From NCBI GenBank assembly GCA_017548425.1, contig JAFZAB010000060.1, forward strand, positions 1-45,592: 45,592 bases of DNA, given 5' to 3'. Of the stretch, positions 32,477 through 41,313 are shown piece by piece (within the stretch, counting starts at the first letter, position 1; every line of letters starts with the position of its first letter). The position numbers and the translations under genes were made by a program. Source of the DNA: Victivallales bacterium (GTDB taxonomy: Bacteria; Verrucomicrobiota; Lentisphaeria; Oligosphaerales; Oligosphaeraceae). The notes beneath the pieces are model-generated. The model ran no database searches, was not told the DNA's origin, and worked only from the letters and a program-made list of their open reading frames with translations.

Positions 32477-33094
32477 TTACTTCGCCGCGAATTCCGTGAT
32501 GATGTTTTTCACAGTCTCATATTCCGTCGCCACAGGGAATTGCGGAAATTCACGCTTCACATTTTCAGACGGACGGAACAGGATGCCCACGCCCGCTTCG
32601 CCGAGCATCGACGTGTCGTTGTACGAATCGCCCATCGCCACGACGTCGAAATTCAACTGCTTGAACGCCAAGACGGCATGGCGTTTGCCATCCAGAATGC
32701 GCATCTTGTAGTCGATGACGTTGTTTTCCGCATCCGTCACGAGCGAATTGCAATACAGCGTCGGCCAGCCAAGCTTGCGCATGAACGGCGACGCAAATTC
32801 ATAAAACGTGTCGGAAAGAATCACGGCTTGGTAGCGTTCACGCAGCCACGCCATGTATTCCACCGCGCCCGGCAGGGGATCCATCGTGTCGATGACTTCC
32901 TGTATGTCACGCAATTTCAAGTTGTTCTGCTTCAAGATTTCAAGACGGCGCTTCATCAGCACGTCATAATTCGAGATGTCGCGAGTCGTCAGACGCAATT
33001 CCGGAATGCCAGTCTTTTCCGCAACGGAAATCCAAACTTCGGGAACCAGAACGCCTTCCAGATCCATCGCCACGATAATCGGTCTCTTTGCCAT
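32477..33094 (-). CDS. thrH: Phosphoserine phosphatase / homoserine phosphotransferase ThrH
   Basis: ThrH is a HAD-superfamily enzyme that dephosphorylates phosphoserine and can pass the phosphate to homoserine. The 205-residue protein shows HAD motif I as VAMDLEGVLVPE (variant DLE in place of DxD, typical of ThrH). It then has TTRDISNYDVLMKRRLEIL, motif II in YQAVILSDTFYEF, a Lys in the region KRHAVLAFKQL, and motif IV in VVAMGDSYNDTSML, followed by GILFRPSENV and EFPQFPV. The strong similarity along the whole length to Pseudomonas-type ThrH supports the name. GAAGG lies five bases before the ATG. It follows the VWA gene by 68 bases on the same strand. Confidence 0.95.
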   Translation of the reverse strand: MAKRPIIVAMDLEGVLVPEVWISVAEKTGIPELRLTTRDISNYDVLMKRRLEILKQNNLKLRDIQEVIDTMDPLPGAVEYMAWLRERYQAVILSDTFYEFASPFMRKLGWPTLYCNSLVTDAENNVIDYKMRILDGKRHAVLAFKQLNFDVVAMGDSYNDTSMLGEAGVGILFRPSENVKREFPQFPVATEYETVKNIITEFAAK

Positions 33095-33162
33095 CGTAAC
33101 CTTCGTACTTTCTTTCGTTTATATGTTATGCGGCTTGTGCCGCGACAAGACGCCCCATGGCG

Positions 33163-35010
33163 TCAGTAATTGATCATAATGCCATAGTCGTTCGCCAAAT
33201 GGCGGCATTCGCGATCCAAAGCCTGACGGCGCTTTGCATCCGTGCAAAGCGTGATTTCCGCACGCGTGTGCATGATTTTCTGCGCCGCCCAATGCTGTTT
33301 CATCAGCTCTGGGCCTTCACCGCACTCGTCGTAGCGACGGCGGAATACAAGATCGCGATGCTGATTTTTCGCGTCATAGCCTGAAAGCGTCAACACCAGT
33401 TCGGTATCGTCCGGATCGAAGCGACCATAGATCGCCAACGTTTCATGACGGTACAGATGGGGCAGATGCCGCGGATAGATGTCTTTGCTCACCTTACCCT
33501 CCGCCAGATAGCGCATGTCCCTCACTATCAAGTTCGAATAACTGCTGATGTAGTTCACCAGATGGGAGCGGAAATCCTTCAGATCATCGACGTGGTAGTT
33601 GTGGCCGCGGTTCAGATAACCCATGAAATCCAACAGCGCACGATTTGCGTTTTTGCCTGCGCTGAATGGATAAATCGATACGTTTCCGGGATTTACGCCA
33701 ACCATTGCCCGCTGGAATTCATCCGTCTCGTGGTTGTGGATCGTGCGGTCGCCCATCTGATGGATGTCGATGGTCGATTGACCGTCCGTCAGCACGAAGA
33801 TGTTCATCGGACGGTCCAAATTGCCGTTGCCCTTCCGGACGAACGGACCGATGCCGCCGAACACGTCCGTCTGACCGCCGCGAACCAGCCGTTGGATGTA
33901 CAACGACGCCGTTTCGCGGTTCTGTTCCGTCGCCGCAACTAAGTTAGGATAAAGGGCTTGCGCACGGCTCGTAAACGACACGACGTTGAAGCGGTCGTTC
34001 GGATTCAAGTAGCTCAACGATTCAATCGCGCCAGCCTTGAACTGCGACAGCTTCGTCGGCGAAATACTGGCGGAATGGTCGATGATCAGCAACGTGTCTT
34101 TCGGAATGTCTCCCATGCTGTCGCTCAATTCATTCGCCTTGATGGACACTTTGAAATAGCCCTGCCCTTTGCGGTCGCGGAAGACTTTCACATCGACGTT
34201 CACAAATTCATCCAAAGCAACGACTTTTGGCAGAATCGCCGTATCATCCGTCAACTTGCCAAGCGTATCGGTCAACGTCGGCAGTGAACTGCCAGTTGGC
34301 AATGGCGTCAATCCATTCAACGGATCCATGTCCGGCGTCATCGGCACATCTAAGCCGACTCCCTTTCCCAAGCCTTTGGGAATACCGAACTTCGGACGCG
34401 CACCAAGATTCAGTCCCGTGCTGTAGGTCACGCCCGTGTCCGCCGTCAATTCGCCATGCGGCAGAAGGCTCGGCACGTTCGTGTTTGGAACATCGACGCG
34501 TTCCATCTGCGGAACCGTCGTCCGCTGAATCGCCTGCCGTTCCAACGGCAAGGCATCCATTTTGATTTCAACAATCTTCGGACGCGGCGCCGTCGCAATC
34601 ACTTTGGACGGAAGCGTTTGCGGCAGTTTTGGTTGAAGCACGGCGCGTTCGATCTTCACGCCTTCAAAACGCAATTCGGGGGCCGGTGGCGGTTTCACAA
34701 GATCTTCATTGCGAAATACATCCCGCATCACCCGCGTCGCCTCGTCCGTCAAATCCTGTACGGTTCCTTCAGTGGCCTCCTCCCGCAGAAGCTCCTTGAC
34801 CACTTCCTGCTCGGACTCGCGTTTCGTCAATTCTTCCAACGTGAACTCCTGAACTTTCACGTTGACGGGCAGAATGTCCCGCTTGTGCGGCGGCGACACC
34901 ATGGACGCGGGCGCGGTAAACGTCATCCGCTCCAGGCAGATCAACAACGACACATGCAAAATCAGTGACAGCAGCACTGAAACCAATATGTAGAACGGTA
35001 AGTTTTTCAT
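33163..35010 (-). CDS. Membrane-anchored von Willebrand factor A domain protein
   Basis: The 615-residue protein has one N-terminal membrane helix (LPFYILVSVLLSLILHVSLLI). A long Pro- and charge-rich stretch (30-270) follows, with no predicted fold and several PK/KP pairs. A VWA domain (about 300-480) has the MIDAS residues D311, S313 and S315 (IIDHSASIS), T381 and D409 (FVLTDGQST). A C-terminal beta-rich region has LAEGKVSKDIYPRHLPHLYR and a helical end. The N-terminal design, a short cytoplasmic start, one helix and a periplasmic Pro-rich linker, is like TonB. The domain binds a protein partner through a metal ion in other VWA proteins; the partner here is unknown. No clear ribosome-binding site precedes the ATG. 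Divergent from murJ. Confidence 0.88.
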   Translation of the reverse strand: MKNLPFYILVSVLLSLILHVSLLICLERMTFTAPASMVSPPHKRDILPVNVKVQEFTLEELTKRESEQEVVKELLREEATEGTVQDLTDEATRVMRDVFRNEDLVKPPPAPELRFEGVKIERAVLQPKLPQTLPSKVIATAPRPKIVEIKMDALPLERQAIQRTTVPQMERVDVPNTNVPSLLPHGELTADTGVTYSTGLNLGARPKFGIPKGLGKGVGLDVPMTPDMDPLNGLTPLPTGSSLPTLTDTLGKLTDDTAILPKVVALDEFVNVDVKVFRDRKGQGYFKVSIKANELSDSMGDIPKDTLLIIDHSASISPTKLSQFKAGAIESLSYLNPNDRFNVVSFTSRAQALYPNLVAATEQNRETASLYIQRLVRGGQTDVFGGIGPFVRKGNGNLDRPMNIFVLTDGQSTIDIHQMGDRTIHNHETDEFQRAMVGVNPGNVSIYPFSAGKNANRALLDFMGYLNRGHNYHVDDLKDFRSHLVNYISSYSNLIVRDMRYLAEGKVSKDIYPRHLPHLYRHETLAIYGRFDPDDTELVLTLSGYDAKNQHRDLVFRRRYDECGEGPELMKQHWAAQKIMHTRAEITLCTDAKRRQALDRECRHLANDYGIMINY

Positions 35011-35168
35011 CGTATTTACTTATTTGAAAAAGTCATCTCGCTTTTTTATATAATGTAATACCATTTTTCAACGTTTACAGTATATTAATAGAGAAGGCAG
35101 GAAGGATTTTCCAATTTATTCCCTGAAAACCAAAAGAAAACGTCAAAAAGAGGAGGAGAAATCGTATC

Positions 35169-36779
35169 ATGTCCAAATCAAAATCATTGTCGTCCAAAGT
35201 ACTGGTCAACATGGTCAGCATATTCGCCAGCCGTGTTTTCGGATTGGCTCGCGATATCGCATGTTCTTCGTACTGGGGCGCTACCGAAGGGCCGCAGGCC
35301 GCTTTCAACACAGCCTTCGCCATTCCGAACATGCTCCGCATGCTGTTTGGCGAAGGCGCATTCAACGCGGCCTTCGTGCCGATGATCGCAGGCAAACTGA
35401 AGGATGGGCAGAAAAAAGAAGCGGAGGATTTGGCTTCCAAGACCGTCTCGCTGCAAGCTCTCATTCTGGCCTCCATCGTCATCGTCGGAGCGGCCGCATC
35501 CGCCATCGTCTCCATGAATCTTCCAGAAATGGGGCCAGACAACCAGCATGTCTCGTTGACATTCCGCATTCTTCCGTTGCTTCTGCCATATGCCATTTTC
35601 ATCTGCCTGGCGGGCTCCTTCGGAGCCATTCTCAACTGTCTTGGTAGATTTGCGGCGCCATCCCTTAACCCAGTGCTGTTCAACGCCATCCAAATCGGAT
35701 CCATCGTCATTCTCTACTTTTCAAACTCCACGCGGCAGGATTTCGCCTCCCTGCTGTTCTTCTGCATCATGGTCTTCGTCGCGGGCATTGTTCAGATGGC
35801 ACTCTTGTTTTTCATCTGCCGCCACAACGGTTTCAACATCCGCTTCGAACCGCTATGGCGCACCGTCAACGGACAGCGTGTCATGCTTTGGCAAGATGCG
35901 GAAGTCAAAACGCTCTGTGGACGAATCCTGCCCGGTCTCATCGGAGCGGGCGCTTTTCAGTTGAACGCGTTGGTAGATAAGGCCATTGCCGTTTATATCG
36001 GAGCGTTCGCCGTCGGCTCTCTCGTCTATTGCCAGCATCTGGTCTATCTGCCCATCGGCATCTTCGGCGTCGCCATCGGCATGGTCTGCCTGCCGAAGAT
36101 GTCCAACGCCAAAGAGGAAGAAATGGCCGATTGTCTGGACTACGCCCTGCGGCAAGTCCTGTTCATGACGCTTCCCTGCATGACGCTTCTAGCCGTCCTT
36201 TCGGAAGAGGCCATTGTCGTTCTCTATCAACGGGATGCTTTCAACGAAGACGCCGTCAGGGAAACCCTCTGGGCCATGCGTTTCCTCCTGCCTGGCCTGC
36301 CTGCATTCTGCTGCGCGAAAGTCGCTGTCACGACTCATCACGGCCGCAAAGATACCAAGACGCCTGTCAAAGTCTCCTTGTGGTGCATCCTCCTCAATCT
36401 CATCCTGAATCTATCATTGTTCCCATTCCTCCGCCAAGGCGGCCTTGCCCTTGCAACTGCCGTCTGCTCATGGGTTAACGTCCTGACGCTTCTCGCCATT
36501 GACACACATAAGCTGCCCAACTGGAACTGGCGAAAGACGCTTCTCGGCGCCATCCGTCTTGCGATTTTCGCCTTTTTGGCGGCGGCGGCCGCCGCCGCAA
36601 CGGCTCGTTGGCTCGCTCCGCAACTGGCCAATCTCCGCCATTTCCTACGCTATTTGACCGTTCTTCTCGCTTCAGGTTGCGTCGGGGGCGCCATTTATCT
36701 GCTCGTTTGCGGAATTTTCCGCGCCCCCGAACTGATGGAACTGTTGTCGCCGCTACTCCGCCGTGTCAAAAAGGCATGA
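35169..36779 (+). CDS. murJ: Lipid II flippase MurJ
   Basis: MurJ moves lipid II across the inner membrane in peptidoglycan synthesis. The 536-residue protein has the expected string of about 14 helices. The N-terminal MVSIFASRVFGLARDIACSS, MLRMLFGEGAFNAAFVP near residue 57, and AFQLNALVDKAIAVYIGAFA near 260 carry the conserved Arg and Asp/Lys residues of the MurJ cavity. The middle SLVYCQHLVYLPIGIFGVAI and the C-terminal helices ending ASGCVGGAIYLLVCGIF complete the fold. Length is normal. GAGGAGG lies about 12 bases upstream of the ATG. The heptose kinase-like gene follows after 27 bases on the same strand and is probably cotranscribed, joining two cell-envelope functions. Confidence 0.95.
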   Translation: MSKSKSLSSKVLVNMVSIFASRVFGLARDIACSSYWGATEGPQAAFNTAFAIPNMLRMLFGEGAFNAAFVPMIAGKLKDGQKKEAEDLASKTVSLQALILASIVIVGAAASAIVSMNLPEMGPDNQHVSLTFRILPLLLPYAIFICLAGSFGAILNCLGRFAAPSLNPVLFNAIQIGSIVILYFSNSTRQDFASLLFFCIMVFVAGIVQMALLFFICRHNGFNIRFEPLWRTVNGQRVMLWQDAEVKTLCGRILPGLIGAGAFQLNALVDKAIAVYIGAFAVGSLVYCQHLVYLPIGIFGVAIGMVCLPKMSNAKEEEMADCLDYALRQVLFMTLPCMTLLAVLSEEAIVVLYQRDAFNEDAVRETLWAMRFLLPGLPAFCCAKVAVTTHHGRKDTKTPVKVSLWCILLNLILNLSLFPFLRQGGLALATAVCSWVNVLTLLAIDTHKLPNWNWRKTLLGAIRLAIFAFLAAAAAAATARWLAPQLANLRHFLRYLTVLLASGCVGGAIYLLVCGIFRAPELMELLSPLLRRVKKA

Positions 36780-36806
36780 GCCTCCCTTTTGCCTAAAAGA
36801 AAAATT

Positions 36807-37826
36807 ATGCCAGAACATCCAGAACATCCAGAATATCTAGAAACAAAAATTCCAGACATCCTGCAAAAGATCCAATCTGTGAAAGTCGCCGTCATCGGCG
36901 ACTTCTGTCTTGATGTTTATTGGACTGCGGACATGACAAAGAGCGAACTGTCCCGCGAAACGCCGCATTTTCCGCTACCTATCGTGGAAGAGCGCATGAG
37001 CCCTGGCGGAGCGGGGAATGTCGTCTGCAATCTCTGCGCTCTCCGTCCCGCAAGTGTTTGCTGCATCGGCGATTTTGGAAAAGACTGGCGCGGCGATGTC
37101 CTCTCCTGCCTCCTTCAAGAGGCGGGAGCCAACACGGATGGCGTTTTCTTCAGCAACCAGCGAAAAACCAACACCTACATCAAGCCGTTACGACGCGGCA
37201 TCAGCGATGTCGTCTATGAGGATCCGCGTCTCGATTTCACGAATTACGAGGATCTTACAGCAGATGCGGAGCAGTTCATGCTTCGCCAATTAGATGCCGT
37301 CGCGAAAGACATTGACGTCCTTTGCGTCTGCGATCAAATGCCGCACGGTTGCATCACGCCCGCCGTCCGACAGAAAATCATCGAATTGGGACGCGCAGGA
37401 CTGACGGTCGTCGTCGATAGCCGCGACCGCATTGGACTTTACGAAAATGTCATCGTGAAACCCAATGACATCGAAGCTTGCCGCGCCCTCAACGCCGACC
37501 ATGTGACGACGCCTACGGAGCTTCTGCCGCTTGTCTGCCAATTGTCGGCCAAAACGCGCCGCCCCGCCGTCATCACGGCGGGCGACGCAGGATGTGTCAT
37601 TTCGCCAGATGGCGTTGCAGCGGAACATGTTCCAGCCGTAGCCGTCACAGGCGAAATCGACATCTGCGGCGCAGGTGACACATTCCTTTCCGCTTTCGCC
37701 TGCGCCACTGCCGCAGGCGTTCCATTGAAAGAAGCGGCCGCCTTCGCCTGCAAGGCCTCCTCCATTGTCGTCAAAAAGCTCAAGACAACGGGAACCGCCT
37801 CACCAGAAGAATTGCTGGAAATCTAG
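36807..37826 (+). CDS. PfkB-family kinase, heptose-7-phosphate kinase-like (RfaE domain I)
   Basis: The 339-residue protein resembles the kinase half of HldE/RfaE, which phosphorylates D-glycero-manno-heptose 7-phosphate for lipopolysaccharide inner core. It has VAVIGDFCLDVYWTADM near residue 28, RMSPGGAGNVVCNLCAL near 67, TNTYIKPLR near 112, and IVKPNDIEACRAL near 216. The catalytic DICGAGDTFLSAF lies near 285. The cytidylyltransferase half of HldE is not attached, as in organisms with separate HldA and HldC. Sugar specificity is inferred. The N-terminus EHPEHPEYLE is encoded by a 9-bp tandem repeat (36810-36844). The ATG at 36807 has only a weak A-rich upstream region. The 3' end runs into a related 9-bp tandem array. 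Confidence 0.88.
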   Translation: MPEHPEHPEYLETKIPDILQKIQSVKVAVIGDFCLDVYWTADMTKSELSRETPHFPLPIVEERMSPGGAGNVVCNLCALRPASVCCIGDFGKDWRGDVLSCLLQEAGANTDGVFFSNQRKTNTYIKPLRRGISDVVYEDPRLDFTNYEDLTADAEQFMLRQLDAVAKDIDVLCVCDQMPHGCITPAVRQKIIELGRAGLTVVVDSRDRIGLYENVIVKPNDIEACRALNADHVTTPTELLPLVCQLSAKTRRPAVITAGDAGCVISPDGVAAEHVPAVAVTGEIDICGAGDTFLSAFACATAAGVPLKEAAAFACKASSIVVKKLKTTGTASPEELLEI

Positions 37827-37891
37827 GTTGCTAGGGCTTCTAGAGCTTCTAGAGCCTCTAGAACTTCTAGAGCTTCTAGAACTTCTAGAAA
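37822..37891. repeat. 9-bp tandem repeat array at the end of the heptose kinase gene
   Basis: About seven units of the type TCTAGAACT or TCTAGAGCT follow the kinase stop; the first ATCTAG supplies the stop codon itself. Units of related sequence (TCCAGAACA) occur at the start of the same gene, 36810-36844. The array lies between convergent kinase and aroC genes and may serve as a weak bidirectional end region, since each unit contains the self-complementary TCTAGA. Confidence 0.85.
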
Positions 37892-37900
37892 AAAACTAAC

Positions 37901-38986
37901 CTACTTAAATTCCATCCACAAATCCAGCAGGGCAATCGCCAAAGCCGCTTCCACAACAGGAACCGCCCGCGGCGCAATGCATGGATCATGGCGGCCAGGC
38001 ACACTAAGCTTCGCATTTTCATGTGTTTGCATGTTCACCGTATCCTGCTCCTTCACAATGGACGGAGTCGGTTTCACCGATACTTTCACGATGATCGGCA
38101 TGCCACTGGTGATGCCGCCCAAAATGCCGCCGTGATTGTTGGTCTTCGTGCAAATATTTCCGTTCTCGTCCGTTATGAATGCATCGTTATGTTCGGAGCC
38201 ACGCAATTCAGCAGCTCCCATGCCATAGCCAAATTCAATGCCGCGGATAGCGGGAATGCCGAACATCAACGACGCAATGCGATTCTCCACACCACCGAAC
38301 ATCGGATCGCCCCAACCAGCGGGAACGCCAATCGCCGCCGCCTCGATCCTTCCGCCAACGGAATCGCCAATCGTCCGCGCCGTTTCGATTTCCTCCAGCA
38401 TCCGCCGTCCCGCTTCTTCATCCAAAACAGGAAACGCGTTTTTGCCTGCTTTCAGTAGTTCATCAGCCGTCAATCCAATATGGTTATATTCGCATTCCCA
38501 AACACTTCCGACGCTTAGCAGATGCGCCCCCACGAAAATTCCATGCCGCGCCAAAATCTGTTTCGCGATGCCGCCCGCCACACATAACGGCGCCGTCAAA
38601 CGGCCAGAAAAATGGCCACCGCCGCGCGTATCCTGCGCACCATTGTAGCGCACTTCTGCCGTATAATCCGCATGACCGGGCCGCGGCAACCATCGCATCG
38701 CCGAATAATCTTTGCTCCGCGTATCGGCATTGCGAATCAACGCCGCCAACGGCGCACCCGTCGTATGACCATCCAACAGTCCGGACAAGATTTCTGGAGC
38801 GTCCGCCTCTTTCCGGGCCGTCGAATACGCCCCCTGCCCAGGAGCCCGCCGTGCCATAAATGCCTGCAATTCATCTAAATCGATTGCTTCGCCTGACGGC
38901 ATGCCGTCCATGACGACGCCAATGCCACCGCCATGCGACTCGCCGAATATCTGAATACGAACAACGTTGCCCCACATCGATGACAT
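37901..38986 (-). CDS. aroC: Chorismate synthase
   Basis: AroC removes phosphate from EPSP to give chorismate using reduced FMN. The 361-residue protein carries the family signatures in order: MWGNVVRIQIFGESHGGGIG at the start, FMARRAPGQGAYSTARKEAD near residue 45, YSAMRWLPRPGHADYTAEVR near 92, TRGGGHFSGRLTAP near 120, EFGYGMGAAELRGSEHND near 245, and KTNNHGGILGGITSGMPI near 275. It ends PGRHDPCIAPRAVPVVEA. The start at 38984-38986 has GGAG seven bases upstream, located inside the 3' end of aroA. An open frame 41 codons longer lies within aroA and was rejected. It begins one base after the aroA stop, so translation is coupled. Confidence 0.97.
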   Translation of the reverse strand: MSSMWGNVVRIQIFGESHGGGIGVVMDGMPSGEAIDLDELQAFMARRAPGQGAYSTARKEADAPEILSGLLDGHTTGAPLAALIRNADTRSKDYSAMRWLPRPGHADYTAEVRYNGAQDTRGGGHFSGRLTAPLCVAGGIAKQILARHGIFVGAHLLSVGSVWECEYNHIGLTADELLKAGKNAFPVLDEEAGRRMLEEIETARTIGDSVGGRIEAAAIGVPAGWGDPMFGGVENRIASLMFGIPAIRGIEFGYGMGAAELRGSEHNDAFITDENGNICTKTNNHGGILGGITSGMPIIVKVSVKPTPSIVKEQDTVNMQTHENAKLSVPGRHDPCIAPRAVPVVEAALAIALLDLWMEFK

Positions 38987-38987
38987 G

Positions 38988-40235
38988 TTACTTCTCCAAT
39001 TTTCTATAATCTTCCATGAACGTTGGATACGACTTGTTGATGGCCTGGAATCCGTCAAATTCCACAGGCATTTCGGATATGGCGGACGCCAATACGGCCG
39101 CCATGACAAGACGATGGTCGTTCGCCACGTCGCAACAGCCTCCCTTCAAGCGAGTTCCGCCTTTTACGGCCAGCCAGTCCGGCCCATCTGCCACGTTGCC
39201 GCCCAATGCGGTCAGCAATGCCGCGACCGTCGCCAGTCGGTCGCTTTCCTTCAGCCGCAGACGGCCTGCATTTACGAAACGCGTCTCTCCGTCAGCAGCC
39301 GCCGCGACGATGGACAATACAGGCAGCAGATCGGGGATGTCCCGCATATCCAATTCAATGCCTTTCAGCGTTCCCCCAGAAACGATTACAGCATTTTGAT
39401 GAACTTCCACAGTCGCTCCGAACCGCCGCAGAATGTCCAAAATCGCCTTGTCTCCCTGCGCGCTTTCCAAATCCAAACCAGTCACCGTCACAGGCCCGCC
39501 TAAAGCAGCAGCCGCCAACCACATAGCCGCATTGGACCAATCGCCGCCGACCATGATTTCGCCAGGCGAACGATAAATCTGCCCTCCCTTCACAACTCCT
39601 TCCGCCCGAACGCCGAACATCGACAGCGTCCGTTTCGTCATTTCGACGTATCCCGTCGATTCCAACGGCGTCGTCAAGCGGATTTCGCTGTCGCCATGCA
39701 ACAACGGCAATGCGAACATCAGCCCTGTCACATATTGTGAACTGACGTTGCCCGGAAGTTCGTAAGTCCCTGCCGTCAGCTCGCCTGTGATGCAAAACGG
39801 CACTCTGTCGCCGTCAATCACGGCACCATGTGCACGCAAGACGCGCAGCAAATCCTCCATGGGGCGTTCGGGCAACCGCCCGCCGCCCGTCACACGAACG
39901 GTGCTTTTTCCGTTCACAATTGCCGATATGACAGGAACTAAGAAACGAAGCGTCGAACCGCTTTCGCCGCAATCAACCGTCGCTGTCTGGGGGACATTGA
40001 CGATTTGGCGCATGAGAATGCCGTCATCCTTCTCCTCAAACGACGCGCCTAAAGCGCACAACGCCTCCAACGTCGCACGGATGTCGTTGGACAAATTGGA
40101 GAGATTCCGCACAAGCGTCGGCCTGTCCGCCAACGCCGCCGCAATCAGCGCGCGATGCGCCTCCGCCTTCGCGGGAATCGCCGCCACTTGGCCGGACAAT
40201 GGCTTCGGTTCGAATTTTGTCATGTTTTTTATCAT
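38988..40235 (-). CDS. aroA: 3-phosphoshikimate 1-carboxyvinyltransferase (EPSP synthase)
   Basis: AroA joins shikimate 3-phosphate and phosphoenolpyruvate to EPSP. The 415-residue protein shows AEAHRALIAAALAD near residue 24, VDCGESGSTLRFLVPV near 88, GRLPERPMEDLLRVLRAHG near 118, SSQYVTGLMFALP near 165, the catalytic-lobe MVGGDWSNAAMWLAAAAL near 227, LRLKESDRLATVAALL near 325, and NDHRLVMAAVLA near 368. The PEP-contacting Lys is K23, but the neighbouring Ser of the usual PxSKS reads Ala (IPAKAEAHR). The DCGESGSTLRF form places it outside the E. coli-type class. Starts at 40235 or 40223 are both possible, neither with a good ribosome-binding site. It forms an operon with aroC. Confidence 0.95.
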   Translation of the reverse strand: MIKNMTKFEPKPLSGQVAAIPAKAEAHRALIAAALADRPTLVRNLSNLSNDIRATLEALCALGASFEEKDDGILMRQIVNVPQTATVDCGESGSTLRFLVPVISAIVNGKSTVRVTGGGRLPERPMEDLLRVLRAHGAVIDGDRVPFCITGELTAGTYELPGNVSSQYVTGLMFALPLLHGDSEIRLTTPLESTGYVEMTKRTLSMFGVRAEGVVKGGQIYRSPGEIMVGGDWSNAAMWLAAAALGGPVTVTGLDLESAQGDKAILDILRRFGATVEVHQNAVIVSGGTLKGIELDMRDIPDLLPVLSIVAAAADGETRFVNAGRLRLKESDRLATVAALLTALGGNVADGPDWLAVKGGTRLKGGCCDVANDHRLVMAAVLASAISEMPVEFDGFQAINKSYPTFMEDYRKLEK

Positions 40236-40271
40236 GATATTGAATGGTGTAACTTGAAAACTGCCTGTTAC

Positions 40272-40299
40272 ATTATATCATATTTAAGCTAAAAAACAA
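40272..40299 (-). promoter_or_regulatory. Candidate promoter of the aroA-aroC operon
   Basis: On the minus strand TTGTTT (40294-40299) and TATAAT (40272-40277) are 16 bases apart. The -10 box is followed by GTAACA, close to the tail of other candidate promoters in the window. The leader would be about 30 bases. Confidence 0.5.
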
Positions 40300-40367
40300 C
40301 TCAAAGCAGAATGATTTATACAGTACGACGGCGAGACGCCGCCGACACACCACAAAAAGGACATCAC

Positions 40368-41243
40368 ATGAAAGCCGAATGGAACGTTTTCCCGCACCTC
40401 TGCCACACGCCGAACGGCGATATCAGCATCCGTGTCTATTGCTATCTGCCCAAAGGCCAGACGAATGAACTGCCTATCCTCTTCTACGTCCATGGTTTAG
40501 GTGGCGGCAACAAAGACAAAGGCAATGGCGCGGAATGGCTCAGTGCATTCGCGGAAGAACATCAACATGTCATCGTCGCTCCCGCATTCCCGCGTGACGA
40601 ATTCCCCAGCGAATTCTATCAACTCGGCACGATTTCCGCCTCCATGGATTCGTATGTTCCTGTCGCCGAAGAGTTTTGGATTTACAACAACATCGAGCAG
40701 CTCTTCGACCGTGTAAAAGGCATGCTCGCTTCCAAATGCGAAACCTACAAGATTTTCGGCCATTCCGCTGGCGGACAATTTGTGCATCGTTTCCTAAACG
40801 CCATGCCGGATGCCCGCGTCTCCCGCGGCGTCGCCGCCAATCCAGGCTCATGGACGTTCCCCGTCGCTGACGGCAAAATCGACGACACAGGCAATGTTTA
40901 CGGCTGGCCAGCGACTGTGAAAGACACGCCGCTCGCCGACGACCGTCATCTTAAGTCGTTCTTCGCACGCAAGATGCTCGTCGAACTCGGCGAAGCGGAC
41001 ATCAAGAGTCTGAAGGAAACTTACGCCACTGGTTCAGGCGGCACGACCTTCATGAATCTGCCTGGCATGTGCGCGCAGGGCGACTGTCGTTTCGACCGCG
41101 GCATGACCTACTGGAAACGCGCCCACGAATACGCCGCCTCCCGCGGCTTCGTCTGCAACTGGGAGCTTCTCCGTGTTCCGGAAGTCGCACACGAAGGCAA
41201 AAAAATGTTCGCCGCCGCCATGGACTGGCTGCTTGAAGATTGA
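40368..41243 (+). CDS. Alpha/beta hydrolase, esterase-like
   Basis: The 291-residue protein has an alpha/beta-hydrolase fold. It has LPILFYVHGLGGGNKDKG near residue 36 (oxyanion strand), the nucleophile elbow YKIFGHSAGGQFVHRFLNAM near 125 (GHSAG), and the presumed His near the end in VPEVAHEGKKMFAAAMDWL. NPGSWTFPVADGK near 162 resembles poly-hydroxyalkanoate-depolymerase/esterase-D-like proteins with lid insertions. No signal peptide, so cytoplasmic. Natural substrate unknown; a role in removing acyl groups from imported sugars is possible but not shown. AAAGGA lies six bases before the ATG at 40368; a frame open further upstream lacks such a site. It is monocistronic and ends 20 bases before a long inverted repeat. 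Confidence 0.87.
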   Translation: MKAEWNVFPHLCHTPNGDISIRVYCYLPKGQTNELPILFYVHGLGGGNKDKGNGAEWLSAFAEEHQHVIVAPAFPRDEFPSEFYQLGTISASMDSYVPVAEEFWIYNNIEQLFDRVKGMLASKCETYKIFGHSAGGQFVHRFLNAMPDARVSRGVAANPGSWTFPVADGKIDDTGNVYGWPATVKDTPLADDRHLKSFFARKMLVELGEADIKSLKETYATGSGGTTFMNLPGMCAQGDCRFDRGMTYWKRAHEYAASRGFVCNWELLRVPEVAHEGKKMFAAAMDWLLED

Positions 41244-41264
41244 CACTTTCCCTATGTAATCAAT

Positions 41265-41313
41265 ACCGTCGTGCATCCTCACCTAAATGCATATGCATGA
41301 GATGTACGACGGT
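41265..41313. promoter_or_regulatory. Long inverted repeat after the hydrolase gene
   Basis: Arms of 13 bases (ACCGTCGTGCATC and, at 41301-41313, its complement with one mismatch) enclose a central perfect palindrome ATGCATATGCAT (41287-41298). The structure can act as a terminator for the upstream gene or as a protein-binding site. A T run follows at 41326. Confidence 0.65.

Noticed and set aside
38987..39109. 41-codon N-terminal extension of chorismate synthase
   Set aside because: It lies within aroA; the family starts at MWGNVVRI and a ribosome-binding site fits the later ATG.
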